A program made the translations under genes and the position numbers. The notes below the pieces were generated by a model. That model made no database searches. It was not told where the DNA came from and saw only the letters and a list, made by a program, of their open reading frames with translations. 64,000 nt of DNA from Paenibacillus lutimineralis (lineage in GTDB: Bacteria; Bacillota; Bacilli; Paenibacillales; Paenibacillaceae), in contig NZ_CP034346.1 of the NCBI RefSeq assembly GCF_003991425.1, positions 4,439,501 to 4,503,500 on the forward strand. Direction: 5' to 3'. This document shows, piece after piece, positions 9,401-17,180 of this stretch. How positions within the stretch are numbered: the first letter of the stretch is position 1; the number at the start of each line of letters is the position of its first letter.

Positions 9401-11695
9401 AATGACGAATTGTGGTAGACCGTTCACAGGAATTAATTCTAAAGCCGATAAAATAAAGAATGTCTCATCTTCTAGCCAGTCGCCATCGAGTAACCTTGGG
9501 TAACTCGTTAACGAGATCGCATTGCGGAATGACGAGGAGAAGGCTGGATAAAATGATTCTCTTAGCCAATGGCGGACAGGAGAAAGAGTCCAGCGATTCA
9601 ACTTTTCTTGCCCAGTATCTTCAAGCGTTTCAGCTACAATTTCTTCTGAGATGAACAAGCTGGTATCAGGCCCGTGTCTATCTTTAGTTACGAGAATCCA
9701 GTTGATCGGCGCCGTCTTGTATATTACCGCATCCAACAATCCCGCTTCGATTGGTCCAGCTGTGAAATACCCCCATTCTCTGCTATCGCGAATTTTCGTG
9801 CCAATCGGTAAATCGCCAATACGCTGAGTCGTTACCTCAAGAGCCTCCCAGGGTAATGTTACAGTCGTACTTTCAATTGGCGGCAAGCCATCCGCTTCAA
9901 ATCCAAGCTGCGCTCCCGTTACTACCGCTCCATTCGTTGCGCCAAGATTAGTAAAAGTTACGATCCCTGAGCTTGCTGTTGCCCTAGTAGACCCTGTAAG
10001 ATTCCAGGCCCCCGAGTCCTTCTTCTTTACCGTAACAACGGTAATGCTGTCGTCTATGCTCGTATTGCCGTAAGCATCGAGAAGCGTGACGACAGGCTGC
10101 TGGGCGAGCATGCCTCCGTTGCTGACCGGAGCCTTAATGTCCGTGGTTAGCGCCATCGAGGCTGCACTTCCTGCTACTGGCGTAATGATCAACGAATTGG
10201 CCGCAGGTGATGCCACGCTCGCTACACTTATATTGATCGTCTGCCCTCCCGCTTTGTTTAGCCTCAGCTTGATTGTCGCTACGCCGTTTGTAAACGTGGC
10301 ATTGGTCGTGTGTGACGAAGCGCTCAAGGCCGTCCCGTTCAAGCTGCCAAAGGAGCCATCCGGCGCTGGCAAGTACCCGGATATCGTCACCTCATGCGCT
10401 CCGCTAAACGTTGTGTCTGTGTACCCATTCGCATTTTTCACGGTCAGCGTGATCGGATCATCTACACCAACTCCGGGGATGGACGAGCCGGCGAACGCGG
10501 AGACAGTCTGTGCACTCAAGCTTAATTTTCGAATCCGACTATTAAAAACATCCGCTATGTACACGTTTCCACTGCTATCTACCGCTATGCCGTAGGGGCA
10601 ATTCAAGTCTGCCGAGGCCGCCGGTACTCCGTCTCCCGAATAGTTATACCGCCCCGTACCCGCTATCGTGCTAATATTCCCAGATGTATCAACTTTCCGA
10701 ATTCGGGAATTGGATCTATCCGCTATATATACATTTCCGCCACGGTCTACAGCTATTCCAATGGGCTGGTTAAATATAGCCGAGGCCGCTGGTACTCCGT
10801 CTCCCCAATAGCCCGGTCCATCCGTACCCGCTAATGTGCTGATCTTTCCCGTGGCATCGACTTTACGAACCCGGTGATTGAATGTATCCGATATATACAG
10901 ATTTCCGCTGCTGTCAACTGCCACTCCAAGCGGGGAGTTAAGTTGGGCCGATGCGGCATCTCCTCCGTCCCCCGAATAGCCGCGAACTCCCGTACCCGCT
11001 ACCGTGCTAATGGTTCCCGACGTATCGACTTTCCGAATCCGGTGGTTGCCTTTATCCGCAATATACAGATTTCCGCTGCTGTCTACCGCCACTCCGTCCG
11101 GATAACTTAGTTTAGCCGATGTCGCAGGTCCCCCGTCCCCCGAATAGCCGTTCCCCCTCCCGCCTGCTACCGTGCTGATATTCCCCGATACATCAACTTT
11201 CCGTATGCAGTCGTTAGAGTAGTCCACTATATACAAATTTCCAACGCTATCTAATGTCAGCCTATAAGGGTTATTCAATTGGGCCGATGTTGCAGGCCCT
11301 CCATCCCCCGAATAGCCGCCGGTACCTGTACCCGCTATCGTGCTAATCTTTCCTGACACATCGACTTTTCGGACCCGGTGATTGGAAGAATCCGCAATAT
11401 ACAGATTTCCAGTGCTGTCTACCGCCACTCCACTAGGGTTATTCAATTCTGCTGAAGCAGCAGATCCCCCATCCCCCGAATAATCGTTGGTACCTATGCC
11501 TGCTACCGTGTTGATGGTATAGCCGCTTGCAGCGTGGACTTTTCCTCCGTTCAGTTCTGGCACCACCGATGTGATCAATAATAGAGCCAGTACGCTGGCC
11601 GTTAACTTTTTGATCTGCTTACGAATTTTTTTCCCCTCCCAAGGCAAGTTTCTATGGCTCAGCAATTCCATATAAAAATAGACGTACAACCTCAT
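6413..11695 (-). CDS. giant cell-surface protein: NHL repeats, FN3, CBM_X2-like, Cadherin-like, three SLH domains
   Basis: Up to 1760 residues, secreted and anchored to the cell wall. Order from the N-terminus: signal peptide ending KVHAASG; six NHL beta-propeller blades (each with GYSGDGG, then GVAVDSSGNLYIAD and IRKVD); immunoglobulin-like modules; a middle domain resembling DUF6273 (PVNGLPQFVIPYFND, IRPVVNLKS); another immunoglobulin-like part; a CBM_X2-like module (FDKNPANQEDITTTVTL); three FN3 domains; a Ser/Gly linker; a Cadherin-like beta-sandwich; and three SLH domains (FTDISGHWAESNI, YPDGTFQPN and two more). SLH domains bind pyruvylated wall polysaccharide. The outer coordinate uses the first ATG (AGAGG upstream), which lies inside the TetR gene; a perfect GGGAGGGG six bases before an ATT at 11626 would instead give a clean signal peptide starting MRKQIKKLTASVLALLL. 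Confidence 0.9.
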   Translation of the reverse strand: MRLYVYFYMELLSHRNLPWEGKKIRKQIKKLTASVLALLLITSVVPELNGGKVHAASGYTINTVAGIGTNDYSGDGGSAASAELNNPSGVAVDSTGNLYIADSSNHRVRKVDVSGKISTIAGTGTGGYSGDGGPATSAQLNNPYRLTLDSVGNLYIVDYSNDCIRKVDVSGNISTVAGGRGNGYSGDGGPATSAKLSYPDGVAVDSSGNLYIADKGNHRIRKVDTSGTISTVAGTGVRGYSGDGGDAASAQLNSPLGVAVDSSGNLYISDTFNHRVRKVDATGKISTLAGTDGPGYWGDGVPAASAIFNQPIGIAVDRGGNVYIADRSNSRIRKVDTSGNISTIAGTGRYNYSGDGVPAASADLNCPYGIAVDSSGNVYIADVFNSRIRKLSLSAQTVSAFAGSSIPGVGVDDPITLTVKNANGYTDTTFSGAHEVTISGYLPAPDGSFGSLNGTALSASSHTTNATFTNGVATIKLRLNKAGGQTINISVASVASPAANSLIITPVAGSAASMALTTDIKAPVSNGGMLAQQPVVTLLDAYGNTSIDDSITVVTVKKKDSGAWNLTGSTRATASSGIVTFTNLGATNGAVVTGAQLGFEADGLPPIESTTVTLPWEALEVTTQRIGDLPIGTKIRDSREWGYFTAGPIEAGLLDAVIYKTAPINWILVTKDRHGPDTSLFISEEIVAETLEDTGQEKLNRWTLSPVRHWLRESFYPAFSSSFRNAISLTSYPRLLDGDWLEDETFFILSALELIPVNGLPQFVIPYFNDANNRKTSGNESEYHWTRSQYSFHSNYLVNNANGAVLVKSGNLKVGIRPVVNLKSDTLVEGPFIDSANGSAYYQLVQEPYKAVAELESPELKVGSAVNVLFEVHYADGSLNTSFNELAEVTLEGYAAAPDGTFGFFAGEELDGTPKTIQVQFTNGVATVPLVLHAAVQQTLQFQIKGLLEPNLEAIVVQPESGDGKKLKIQRDISGFDAPTGLFDPQPVLWIVDDFGNVSENSSTSVEVSKSDSGNWNLTGTTVKQAENGKVVFEDLGANYDREITGARLNFAAPVLGSDGDVTSEAVTLPSPVFVDPINGSFDKNPANQEDITTTVTLNGNTLLSIKNGSDELVASEDYTLVGNVLTIKKEYLAHQAVGSVTLTLTFSAGTPKLLVIPIVDTELPTWPEGSTLTISDITQTSVKLSWPVPVDNDKVISFQIAVIGTGGKAVSASEYETSINDLTADTEYTFQVRAYSLGGKESEPLTATAKTLPQSSKPDTEAPQWPEGSVLTVSDVTQSSVKLSWPTATDNVGVTGYRIYVDSKEHRTVSSSVYTMMVDGLSADTTYSFKVTAFDEEGNESKALIASAKTSPQLPNPDTEAPQWPNSSELIVSDIMQTSVKLSWSTATDNDGVTGYRIYVDNKEHTTVTSTVYATTVNGLAANTTYTFKVTAFNEAGNESMPLAKQATTARSSSGGGGSGGSASGGSGSEGGITLSSNAELGELQVWDKDKILDLSPSFTVGTTSYTARTEAELVEIAVKPVHSAAKVMLKDKVIVDRTQVHLEEGDNKLVLIVMAENRSEKEYTLNIRREIPKPSEPVIHFTDISGHWAESNIKRAAANGIISGYPDGTFQPNLAVTRAEFTVMLAGALKLEGGSSSMTFVDHAQIGEWATRAVMQVVQEGIVNGYEDGSFRPSAYITRSEMAVMIARALKLQSNVQASTGFADDEAIQQWAKGAIEAIHALGIVDGRGQNRFEPNEKVTRVEATVMLLRMIGQQEEK

Positions 11696-12245
11696 CCGCC
11701 AAAACCTCTGGCTTTTTAGATGTTCGAGCTTTTTGTGTCGCGATAAAGCGTTCCATCATGCCCACGAGACTATCCGCAACGATCCCCATATCCATGTCTT
11801 TACGGAAATAGCCTGCCTGCTGCTCGGCAATCAGGTTCGCCAGGATCTGATCGGTCAATTGGTCTTTAATCTCGGCCGCCTGGGGAGCAACCAAAAAACC
11901 GATACTGGCCAGATGAGGTTCTTCGATAAAAAACCGGAAGAAATTCGTAAGCCCCTCCGTAATCCTTTGGCGGATAAATGTTTTCGCAATACCTGGTTCG
12001 AGGAGGCTTTTCTGGGTGTAATCACTTAACCGGGAACGAAATAAATGGACCAATTCTTGAAACAACGCATCTTTATTCTCGAAGTAAAGATAGAAGGTTG
12101 GTTGGGTAACCCCCGCCTTCTCGACGATGCTGCTTACCTTCGTCTCGTGATATCCTCGCAAGGCAAATTCTTCTGTGGCGATGCTTAACAATAAACCTCG
12201 GCTTTGTTCGCCGCTAGCTCCTTTCTTCCTTCCTCTCTGCCCCAT
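11652..12245 (-). CDS. TetR/AcrR-family transcriptional regulator
   Basis: 197 residues from the ATG at 12245 (GGGAG ten bases before it). The N-terminal helix-turn-helix is typical: FALRGYHETKVSSIVEKAGV followed by QPTFYLYFENKDALF. The C-terminal ligand-binding half resembles the YfiR/TetR_C groups. It lies directly upstream of the giant surface-protein gene on the same strand, with overlapping or nearly touching ends, so the two may be co-transcribed and the regulator may control that operon. Ligand unknown. Confidence 0.9.
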   Translation of the reverse strand: MGQRGRKKGASGEQSRGLLLSIATEEFALRGYHETKVSSIVEKAGVTQPTFYLYFENKDALFQELVHLFRSRLSDYTQKSLLEPGIAKTFIRQRITEGLTNFFRFFIEEPHLASIGFLVAPQAAEIKDQLTDQILANLIAEQQAGYFRKDMDMGIVADSLVGMMERFIATQKARTSKKPEVLADEVVRLFLYGIAEP

Positions 12246-12452
12246 ACCTATCAATCTCCCTATTTATAAAATTATATTACTATAGAGTATTATATTATCA
12301 TTTCCCCAAATTTCGTCAATAGATTGGATATTAAATAAAAAAAATCAACAAAGGAATCAATCTTACGCTGACCTATTTACCGCCGCGCACCCCCAATGTA
12401 TATTCCCTGATATCCTTTTTCGACTCTGTCGCTTTAATCTCGTAATTATTGA

Positions 12453-12480
12453 ATAAAAAAACGGCATTTTCTGCCGTTTG
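12453..12480 (-). terminator. terminator behind the degenerate tRNA-Ala
   Basis: AACGGCA/TGCCGTT stem followed by TTTTTTT on the minus strand. The same terminator recurs behind the tRNA-Ala 3' fragment at 14476-14500, showing that tRNA end and terminator were duplicated together. Confidence 0.8.
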
Positions 12481-12490
12481 TATTAGATGT

Positions 12491-12574
12491 TGGTGAAGCC
12501 AAGGGGGATCGAGCCCATGACCTCATCGCTACCAGCGATGCGCTTCTCCCCGCCCTTGGGTAATACACTACCCC
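12491..12574 (-). pseudogene. degenerate tRNA-Ala-like gene copy
   Basis: Read on the minus strand, the 3' part aligns with the tRNA-Ala fragment at 14513-14571: CATCG CTGGTAG CGATG in the anticodon arm, AGGTCATGGGCTCGATCCCC in the T arm, and a CCA end at 12491. Substitutions break the T stem and acceptor stem, and the anticodon reads GGT instead of GGC. The 5' part (from GGGG at 12574) is expanded and does not fold into a D arm, giving 84 bases instead of 76. It is therefore a relic and not a functional tRNA. Together with 14476-14571 it brackets the HxlR/lactonase pair. Confidence 0.7.
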
Positions 12575-12777
12575 ATAATTACGAGAGGAAGAAATAGAAA
12601 AGCTTCCCTCTATTCAGAAGGAAGCCCTAATCGTCACATGTTTATTCATTGGCACAGTCCGTCAAGATTCTCCCCATATCTACCTGATTATCGTCTGCCG
12701 CGCCCATCTTCCAATGAATTGACTAATTCGAAGTTTAAAGTCGATCTTAAATACCATACCTTTTAACTTCTACCTTG

Positions 12778-13227
12778 TTAATGATCGTACTTAGCATCAT
12801 CTTCTTTCTTGCTATCGATGTCTGTTCGAATACATTGCACCAGTTCGGAATGTTTAGCAAAGTCATAGTGTGCCCGTGCCTCTACAACTTGAGTATAATT
12901 CACTCTTCCCCACTGCCTTAGCTCTTTCATCGGCTGAAGGAATGTTTCCCCTAATGGTGTTAATGAATACTCGACGCTTGGAGGCACTGTAGGAGTTATG
13001 TGTCGTTGGACCAATCCATCGCGCTCAAGCTTGCGTACCGTCTGGGTAAGCATTTTTTTGGATATCCCCTCAACCCTCCTGAGCATTTCTCCATATCGGA
13101 TTTTACCGCTTTCCATGGCATAAAAAACAAGTGCAGTCCACTTGTTAGAGATAATGTCAAGAACTTTGCTATAACCGCAATTGGATAACGAAATGTCAGA
13201 TTGTTTTGCTTTAGATGTATATGTCAA
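12778..13227 (-). CDS. HxlR-family (DUF24) winged-helix regulator
   Basis: 149 residues starting at a TTG (13227) seven bases behind GGAGGG. Features of the family are the N-terminal cysteine (NCGYSKVLDIISNKWTALV), the winged helix with GISKKMLTQTVRKLERDGLV, and YSLTPLGETF near the end. The conserved Cys is the redox or electrophile sensor in studied relatives such as HypR and YodB. It is transcribed divergently from the lactonase-like gene at 13465, which is its likely target. Island location between two tRNA-Ala relics suggests acquisition. Confidence 0.88.
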   Translation of the reverse strand: MTYTSKAKQSDISLSNCGYSKVLDIISNKWTALVFYAMESGKIRYGEMLRRVEGISKKMLTQTVRKLERDGLVQRHITPTVPPSVEYSLTPLGETFLQPMKELRQWGRVNYTQVVEARAHYDFAKHSELVQCIRTDIDSKKEDDAKYDH

Positions 13228-13464
13228 ATGATTTCCCTCCTATGTAATGCTGTAATACAAAGTTCCCAGGATACTTTAAAGTGCCTACTTATATCATTCT
13301 AATTTTTGTAATACTATATGTCTACACCAGTACTGTAGCAGCTTTGTGCAAGATCTGCCGTAACAAGGCACCGCTTAAGGGCGATCCGGACGTTCCAAGA
13401 GCAGGAAGATATGCTCGCGATAGAGGTATCTTGTACTGGATTACTCCGATGGGTAGGTATAAAC

Positions 13465-14313
13465 ATGACAAATATTATTAAAACGCGTCCCAAGCTATTT
13501 GTATTGGATAACGGTCGAATGAGCATGGATAAAAATTGGATAATCGCCATGCATAATCCGGCTACAATAAATAATCCGAACGCCCCAACACAATTTGTGG
13601 AATTTCCAATTTACACGGTATTGATTGATCATCCTGAGGGGAAAATCTTGTTTGATACAGCCTGCAACCCAAACTCCATGGGCATTAGAGGGCGTTGGGC
13701 ACAATCGACCCAACTGTCGTCTCCATGGGTGGCAGACGAGGAATGTTTCCTGCATAACCGACTGGAGCAACTTAATGTTAGACCCGAGGATATCAAGTAC
13801 GTCGTTGCCTCCCACTTGCATCTGGACCATGCAGGATGCCTCGAAATGTTCACGAACGCGACCATTATCGTTCATGAGGATGAGTTTAATGGAGCACTGC
13901 AAACCTACGCCCGTAATGAAAAAGAAGGAGCCTATGTTTGGGCTGATATCGATGCATGGATCAAAAACCAACTACAGTGGAAAACGGTCAAACCGAGCGA
14001 AGACAACTTGGATCTGGTGGATGGCATCAAAATCTTGAATTTTGGAAGCGGTCATGCATGGGGGATGTTAGGTCTTCAGATCGAAATGCCAGAAACAGGC
14101 GGAATCATTCTAGCTTCCGATGCCATTTATACGGCGGAAAGCTTCGGTCCTCCGGTCAAGCCGCCTGGTATTATTTATGATTTGATCGGCTACAGAAATG
14201 CGGTCGAGAAAATCCGTACTTTGGCTACCCGCACGAATTCTCAAGTGTGGTTCGGGCATGATGCGGATCAATTCAGACACTTGAGAAAATCTACTGAAGG
14301 ATATTATGAATAA
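13465..14313 (+). CDS. metallo-beta-lactamase-fold hydrolase, AHL-lactonase (AiiA/AhlD)-like
   Basis: 282 residues. The dinuclear zinc motif SHLHLDHAGC (HxHxDH) lies near residue 112, a later GSGHAWG gives the third histidine, LASDAIY the bridging aspartate and WFGHDADQF the last histidine. Whole-length similarity to quorum-quenching N-acyl-homoserine lactonases (AiiA, AhlD) is what I recall; related lactonases act on other esters, so substrate is not proven. GGTAGGT precedes the ATG at 13465. Divergent from an HxlR regulator. The pair sits between duplicated tRNA-Ala ends, hence likely horizontally gained. Confidence 0.82.
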   Translation: MTNIIKTRPKLFVLDNGRMSMDKNWIIAMHNPATINNPNAPTQFVEFPIYTVLIDHPEGKILFDTACNPNSMGIRGRWAQSTQLSSPWVADEECFLHNRLEQLNVRPEDIKYVVASHLHLDHAGCLEMFTNATIIVHEDEFNGALQTYARNEKEGAYVWADIDAWIKNQLQWKTVKPSEDNLDLVDGIKILNFGSGHAWGMLGLQIEMPETGGIILASDAIYTAESFGPPVKPPGIIYDLIGYRNAVEKIRTLATRTNSQVWFGHDADQFRHLRKSTEGYYE

Positions 14314-14351
14314 TAATAATCCCCTATCATGTTTAGTGGATGCTCTCTTTT

Positions 14352-14405
14352 GAAAGAAAAAGAAAATCACCAAAAATAAACTGGCGATTTTCTTTTTCTT
14401 TTTTT
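14352..14405 (+). terminator. terminator of the lactonase-like gene
   Basis: Long stem of AAAGAAAAAGAAAATC against GATTTTCTTTTTCTTT with an 11-base loop, followed by TTTTTTT. The A/T-rich arms make it potentially active in both directions. Confidence 0.8.
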
Positions 14406-14475
14406 GACTGGACAGTTCATTCTAATACTTTATTCACAAAACATCATCGACAAGAATATGAGCTCAAAAGTGCAA

Positions 14476-14500
14476 TAAAAAAAACGGCATCTCTGCCGTT
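14476..14500 (-). terminator. terminator of the interrupted tRNA-Ala
   Basis: AACGGCA/TGCCGTT stem followed on the minus strand by eight T. Located 13 bases beyond the CCA end of the tRNA-Ala fragment; near-identical to 12453-12480. Confidence 0.85.
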
Positions 14501-14512
14501 TGAGTTAGGTGT

Positions 14513-14571
14513 TGGTGGAGCCAAGGGGGATCGAACCCCTGACCTCATCGCTGCCAGCGATGTGCTCTCCC
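14513..14571 (-). pseudogene. tRNA-Ala(GGC) 3' part, element junction (attL)
   Basis: The minus strand gives the end of the D arm (GGGAGAGC), anticodon arm CATCG CTGGCAG CGATG with anticodon GGC, variable loop AGGTC, T arm AGGGG TTCGATC CCCCT, acceptor strand TGGCTCC, discriminator A and CCA. The 5' acceptor strand and most of the D arm are missing; they are found at 23466-23495. Joining the two pieces restores every stem, including GGGGCCA with TGGCTCC. The last codons and stop of the recombinase gene lie inside this fragment. Confidence 0.92.
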
Positions 14572-16229
14572 GCGTAAGTCGGTTTCACTACCATTTGAAC
14601 TATCAATTAATTCCTGTACCCGCAGCTTTATTTTGAGCTCAATTGAATCTCTATAAACAGTGACGCTATCAATCACACTGTTTAGCATCATCTTCTGCTT
14701 CTCGATAGGTGCATTTAGGAATACATCTTTCCAGACCGGGATTGATTTAACCAAATTCTCCATTTCATTCTTTTCTACTTTCTTATTCTGAACAATTGTA
14801 TCTAGCTTTTCTAATTCAGCCGTAGCAACGGCTACTTCATTTTGTTTATTCTCTATAAGTGTATTGAGGAAATCTGGCTTAAAAGCACTCTTTCCTAAGA
14901 TACTTTTTGGTACCTCAGCAATCAGAGTATCTAATTCCTTGTTCATATCACGAAGAGACTTAATCAATCTTTTTACTTCAATCTCTTCTTGATTCGTGGC
15001 CTTCGTTCTAATTCTTTTGACTTGTTCGGATACATCGACCGTTTTAAGTTGATCCAGAAATGCGAACAATTCATCCAATACCGTCTCTTCAATCTTTACT
15101 TGGGAATACACAGTTTGGCCAGCGCAGTCTATTTTACCTAGCGCTTTGCCGCTGCATCTATACTTAGCTTGGCGCCACTTTTGAATCTCCCCGCTCTTAA
15201 GTTCATATTTTTTTGAATTATAGGTTGTTGTTAATGGAGATCCACAGTAACCGCAGTTAATCATTCCAACTAATAGTAAGGGACTTTTAGAAACGAGGAC
15301 CTTTTCGATATTAGGATCATTCATGTTCTCTGGGTTTCTCGATGAACGTATGTTCTGGAACTGTGATAAGGTGAGGAACGGCTTTTTTAGGTTTAACATG
15401 TTCTTCAACTGGGATAGTTTTTAACTTACCTTCATCATCCCTTCTCTTTTTTATTGTAGGACAACCTTTATATAAGGGGTTCTTTAGGATAAAGTTGATC
15501 GCCCCAGTAGTCCACTTCCCACCAGTCGGGGAAGGTATATTTATTTCAGGACTGTTGTAATACTTTGCAATTCGTTGCGACCCTAAGCCAAAAGAGTATA
15601 CAAGATCATAAATCTGATAGGCAGTATGGTTGGTTTCCTCGTCTTTAACTCGCATTAACAATTCTTTGCCTTTTTTATTGAAAACACCCGATTTCACCAA
15701 CTTATAACCATATCCCGCACTACCGCCAGTGAACAGACCATCTTCAGTCATTTGAATCTGATTCTCTGTAACGCGAACTGATGTCTTTTTACTTTCGCCT
15801 TCAGCTTGCCAAAACCTGATGTAGTTTGTTAGGTGATCAGTATGCTGCTCGAACTTCTGCTGCCCCTCTACTACAGACCATACTTGTACACGTTTCGCAA
15901 ACCATTCAACAACGAACGGAGTTTCAGCTTCTTTGCGCCCTAATCGATCAAACATCCAGCACAAGAGAACATCAAACTTTCCATTGTCCGCATCGTTCAT
16001 AGCCTCTTGGATTTTATCTCGATCGCGCGCATATGTTCTAAAACCGGATACTTGCTCAACATATTCCTTAACAAAGACCCAGCCTTTTTCTTCATAGAAA
16101 ATTCGTGCAAGACCTACGTTGTGCAGGAATGTCATCTTCTTTTAGTTGCCCTTTTGTAGATACTCTATAAAAGCATGCTACCCTAAGTTTTCTAGTACGA
16201 TCAGGACTTTTCCTGTTCATCACTACCAT
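14545..16229 (-). pseudogene. large serine recombinase (site-specific integrase), two frameshifts
   Basis: Three reading-frame pieces together give a protein of about 560 residues. Piece one (from ATG 16229) has the catalytic region RVACFYRVSTKGQLKEDD, with the nucleophilic serine in YRVST. Near 16095 the frame shifts (one T too many in AATTTTC), then EEKGWVFVKEY and the LLCWMFDRLGR region follow, then the recombinase domain. Near 15335 a second shift (one C too many in AAACCCAG) leads to the zinc ribbon (CGYCGSPLTTTY ... CSGKALGKIDCAG), a coiled coil and the C-terminus. It is the element's own integration/excision enzyme. The stop at 14545 lies within the target tRNA, so the last four residues (RWQR) are host-encoded. 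Probably inactive unless the indels are sequencing errors. Confidence 0.88.
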
Positions 16230-16303
16230 AAAACACACCACCCATCTAGTCAGTTACACTACCATGAATCTACTCTATAATGACTCAAAATGCAATTCTA
16301 CTA

Positions 16304-16333
16304 TTGACATGCTGAGCCAACATTTTATATACT
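16304..16333 (+). promoter_or_regulatory. sigma-A promoter of the element tRNA-Ala
   Basis: TTGACA (16304-16309), 18-base spacer, TATACT (16328-16333), about 20 bases before the tRNA. Close to consensus at both boxes, so strong expression is expected. Confidence 0.8.
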
Positions 16334-16353
16334 ATGGAGGCATCATCCGTCAT

Positions 16354-16427
16354 GGGGGATTAGCTCAGTCTGGGAGAGCGCTTCGCTGGCAGCGAAGAGG
16401 TCAGGGGTTCGAGCCCCCTATTCTCCA
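16354..16427 (+). tRNA. tRNA-Ala (anticodon GGC) carried by the element
   Basis: Folds completely: acceptor GGGGGAT/ATTCTCC (two G-U pairs), D arm GCTC/GAGC, anticodon arm CTTCG/CGAAG with loop CTGGCAG (anticodon at 16388-16390), T arm AGGGG/CCCCT with TTCGAGC, discriminator A. CCA is not encoded, unlike the interrupted host copy. Same anticodon as the split host gene, so it can replace it. Promoter just upstream, terminator just downstream. Confidence 0.95.
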
Positions 16428-16432
16428 TTATG

Positions 16433-16460
16433 AAAAGCCCAACATTATGTTGGGCTTTTT
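16433..16460 (+). terminator. terminator of the element tRNA-Ala
   Basis: GCCCAACA/TGTTGGGC stem with flanking AAAA and TTTTT, six bases after the tRNA. The symmetrical A/T tails let it also end the minus-strand gene whose stop is at 16445. Confidence 0.88.
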
Positions 16461-16657
16461 CTCGTATCTAGACACTGCTGGATGTATTCATCGGTTAGAG
16501 TTTTTATTAATTCATCCGCTTTGGTCTCGTTACCACATCCAAATGTTACACTTACCCACATCTTTGATTTTTCATTATATCTTTTTATGGAGCCAGTGGT
16601 ATGGTCTACAGTATATTTATTATCCCCGATAATTATTTCGTCCTTTTCCCATAGCAC
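16445..16657 (-). CDS. small hypothetical protein of the element
   Basis: 70 residues from a GTG (16657) behind GGGAGAAGGAA. Basic and acidic residues alternate, with IIIGDNKYTVDHTTGSIKRY in the first half resembling two beta strands; no family recognised. Its stop falls in the loop of the tRNA terminator. It is the last gene of the minus-strand phage-like run. Confidence 0.55.
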   Translation of the reverse strand: MLWEKDEIIIGDNKYTVDHTTGSIKRYNEKSKMWVSVTFGCGNETKADELIKTLTDEYIQQCLDTRKSPT

Positions 16658-16671
16658 ATCTTCCTTCTCCC

Positions 16672-17130
16672 TTACCTATTAGTTTCATCTTTCTCTACCA
16701 ACAAATATAGGTCTGCAGCTAACTTATAAAACGCCTTCCACCTGATTTTACTGTACTTCCCCTCGCTGATTGGCGGCTGGAACACGTGATTGTACACGTT
16801 ATAATCCGTGATGTAGTCATGCTCCTTGGTCAAATATCGTTCTTCACGTTCCATCCTCGGCATCCTGTAGACCACCCGCTCAATCCGTTCACAATAACGT
16901 TTACGCTGTACTTGTGCATCTACGTTATGGATCGCGATATCAGCTGTCTGATCGCTAGTGACATTCGTCGGACCGTGAAATCGCTCATTATATCCAGCAG
17001 TTGTGCTTGCTTCTCGCTCTTCATACGTAAGGAACTTGTACATTCTGTATTTCTCAAGTGCATCCTCAACAGCAGCCTGAGTCAGTTTTCGGTCAATTTC
17101 AGGAAGGAAACTTAATTGCCCCACTCGCAT
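16672..17130 (-). CDS. ArpU-family phage transcriptional regulator
   Basis: 152 residues. The start LPEIDRKLTQAAVEDALEKY with YRMYKFLTYEER, and the middle IERVVYRMPRMEREERYLT, match ArpU-type proteins, which in phages of Gram-positive bacteria control late genes (packaging and lysis). No late genes are present in this element, so its target is absent or elsewhere. The reading frame is intact. Confidence 0.82.
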   Translation of the reverse strand: MRVGQLSFLPEIDRKLTQAAVEDALEKYRMYKFLTYEEREASTTAGYNERFHGPTNVTSDQTADIAIHNVDAQVQRKRYCERIERVVYRMPRMEREERYLTKEHDYITDYNVYNHVFQPPISEGKYSKIRWKAFYKLAADLYLLVEKDETNR

Positions 17131-17180
17131 TCACCTCACATGTTGTGGGATTATTCCCCAGCAGGAGCCGGGGATATTAA

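Noticed and set aside
10086..10595. 169-codon plus-strand frame inside the giant surface-protein gene
   Set aside because: Antisense shadow of repetitive Ig/NHL coding; no ribosome site and no protein family.
12491..12574. Functional tRNA-Thr (anticodon GGT)
   Set aside because: T stem and acceptor stem are broken and the D arm cannot form; it is a degenerate tRNA-Ala copy.
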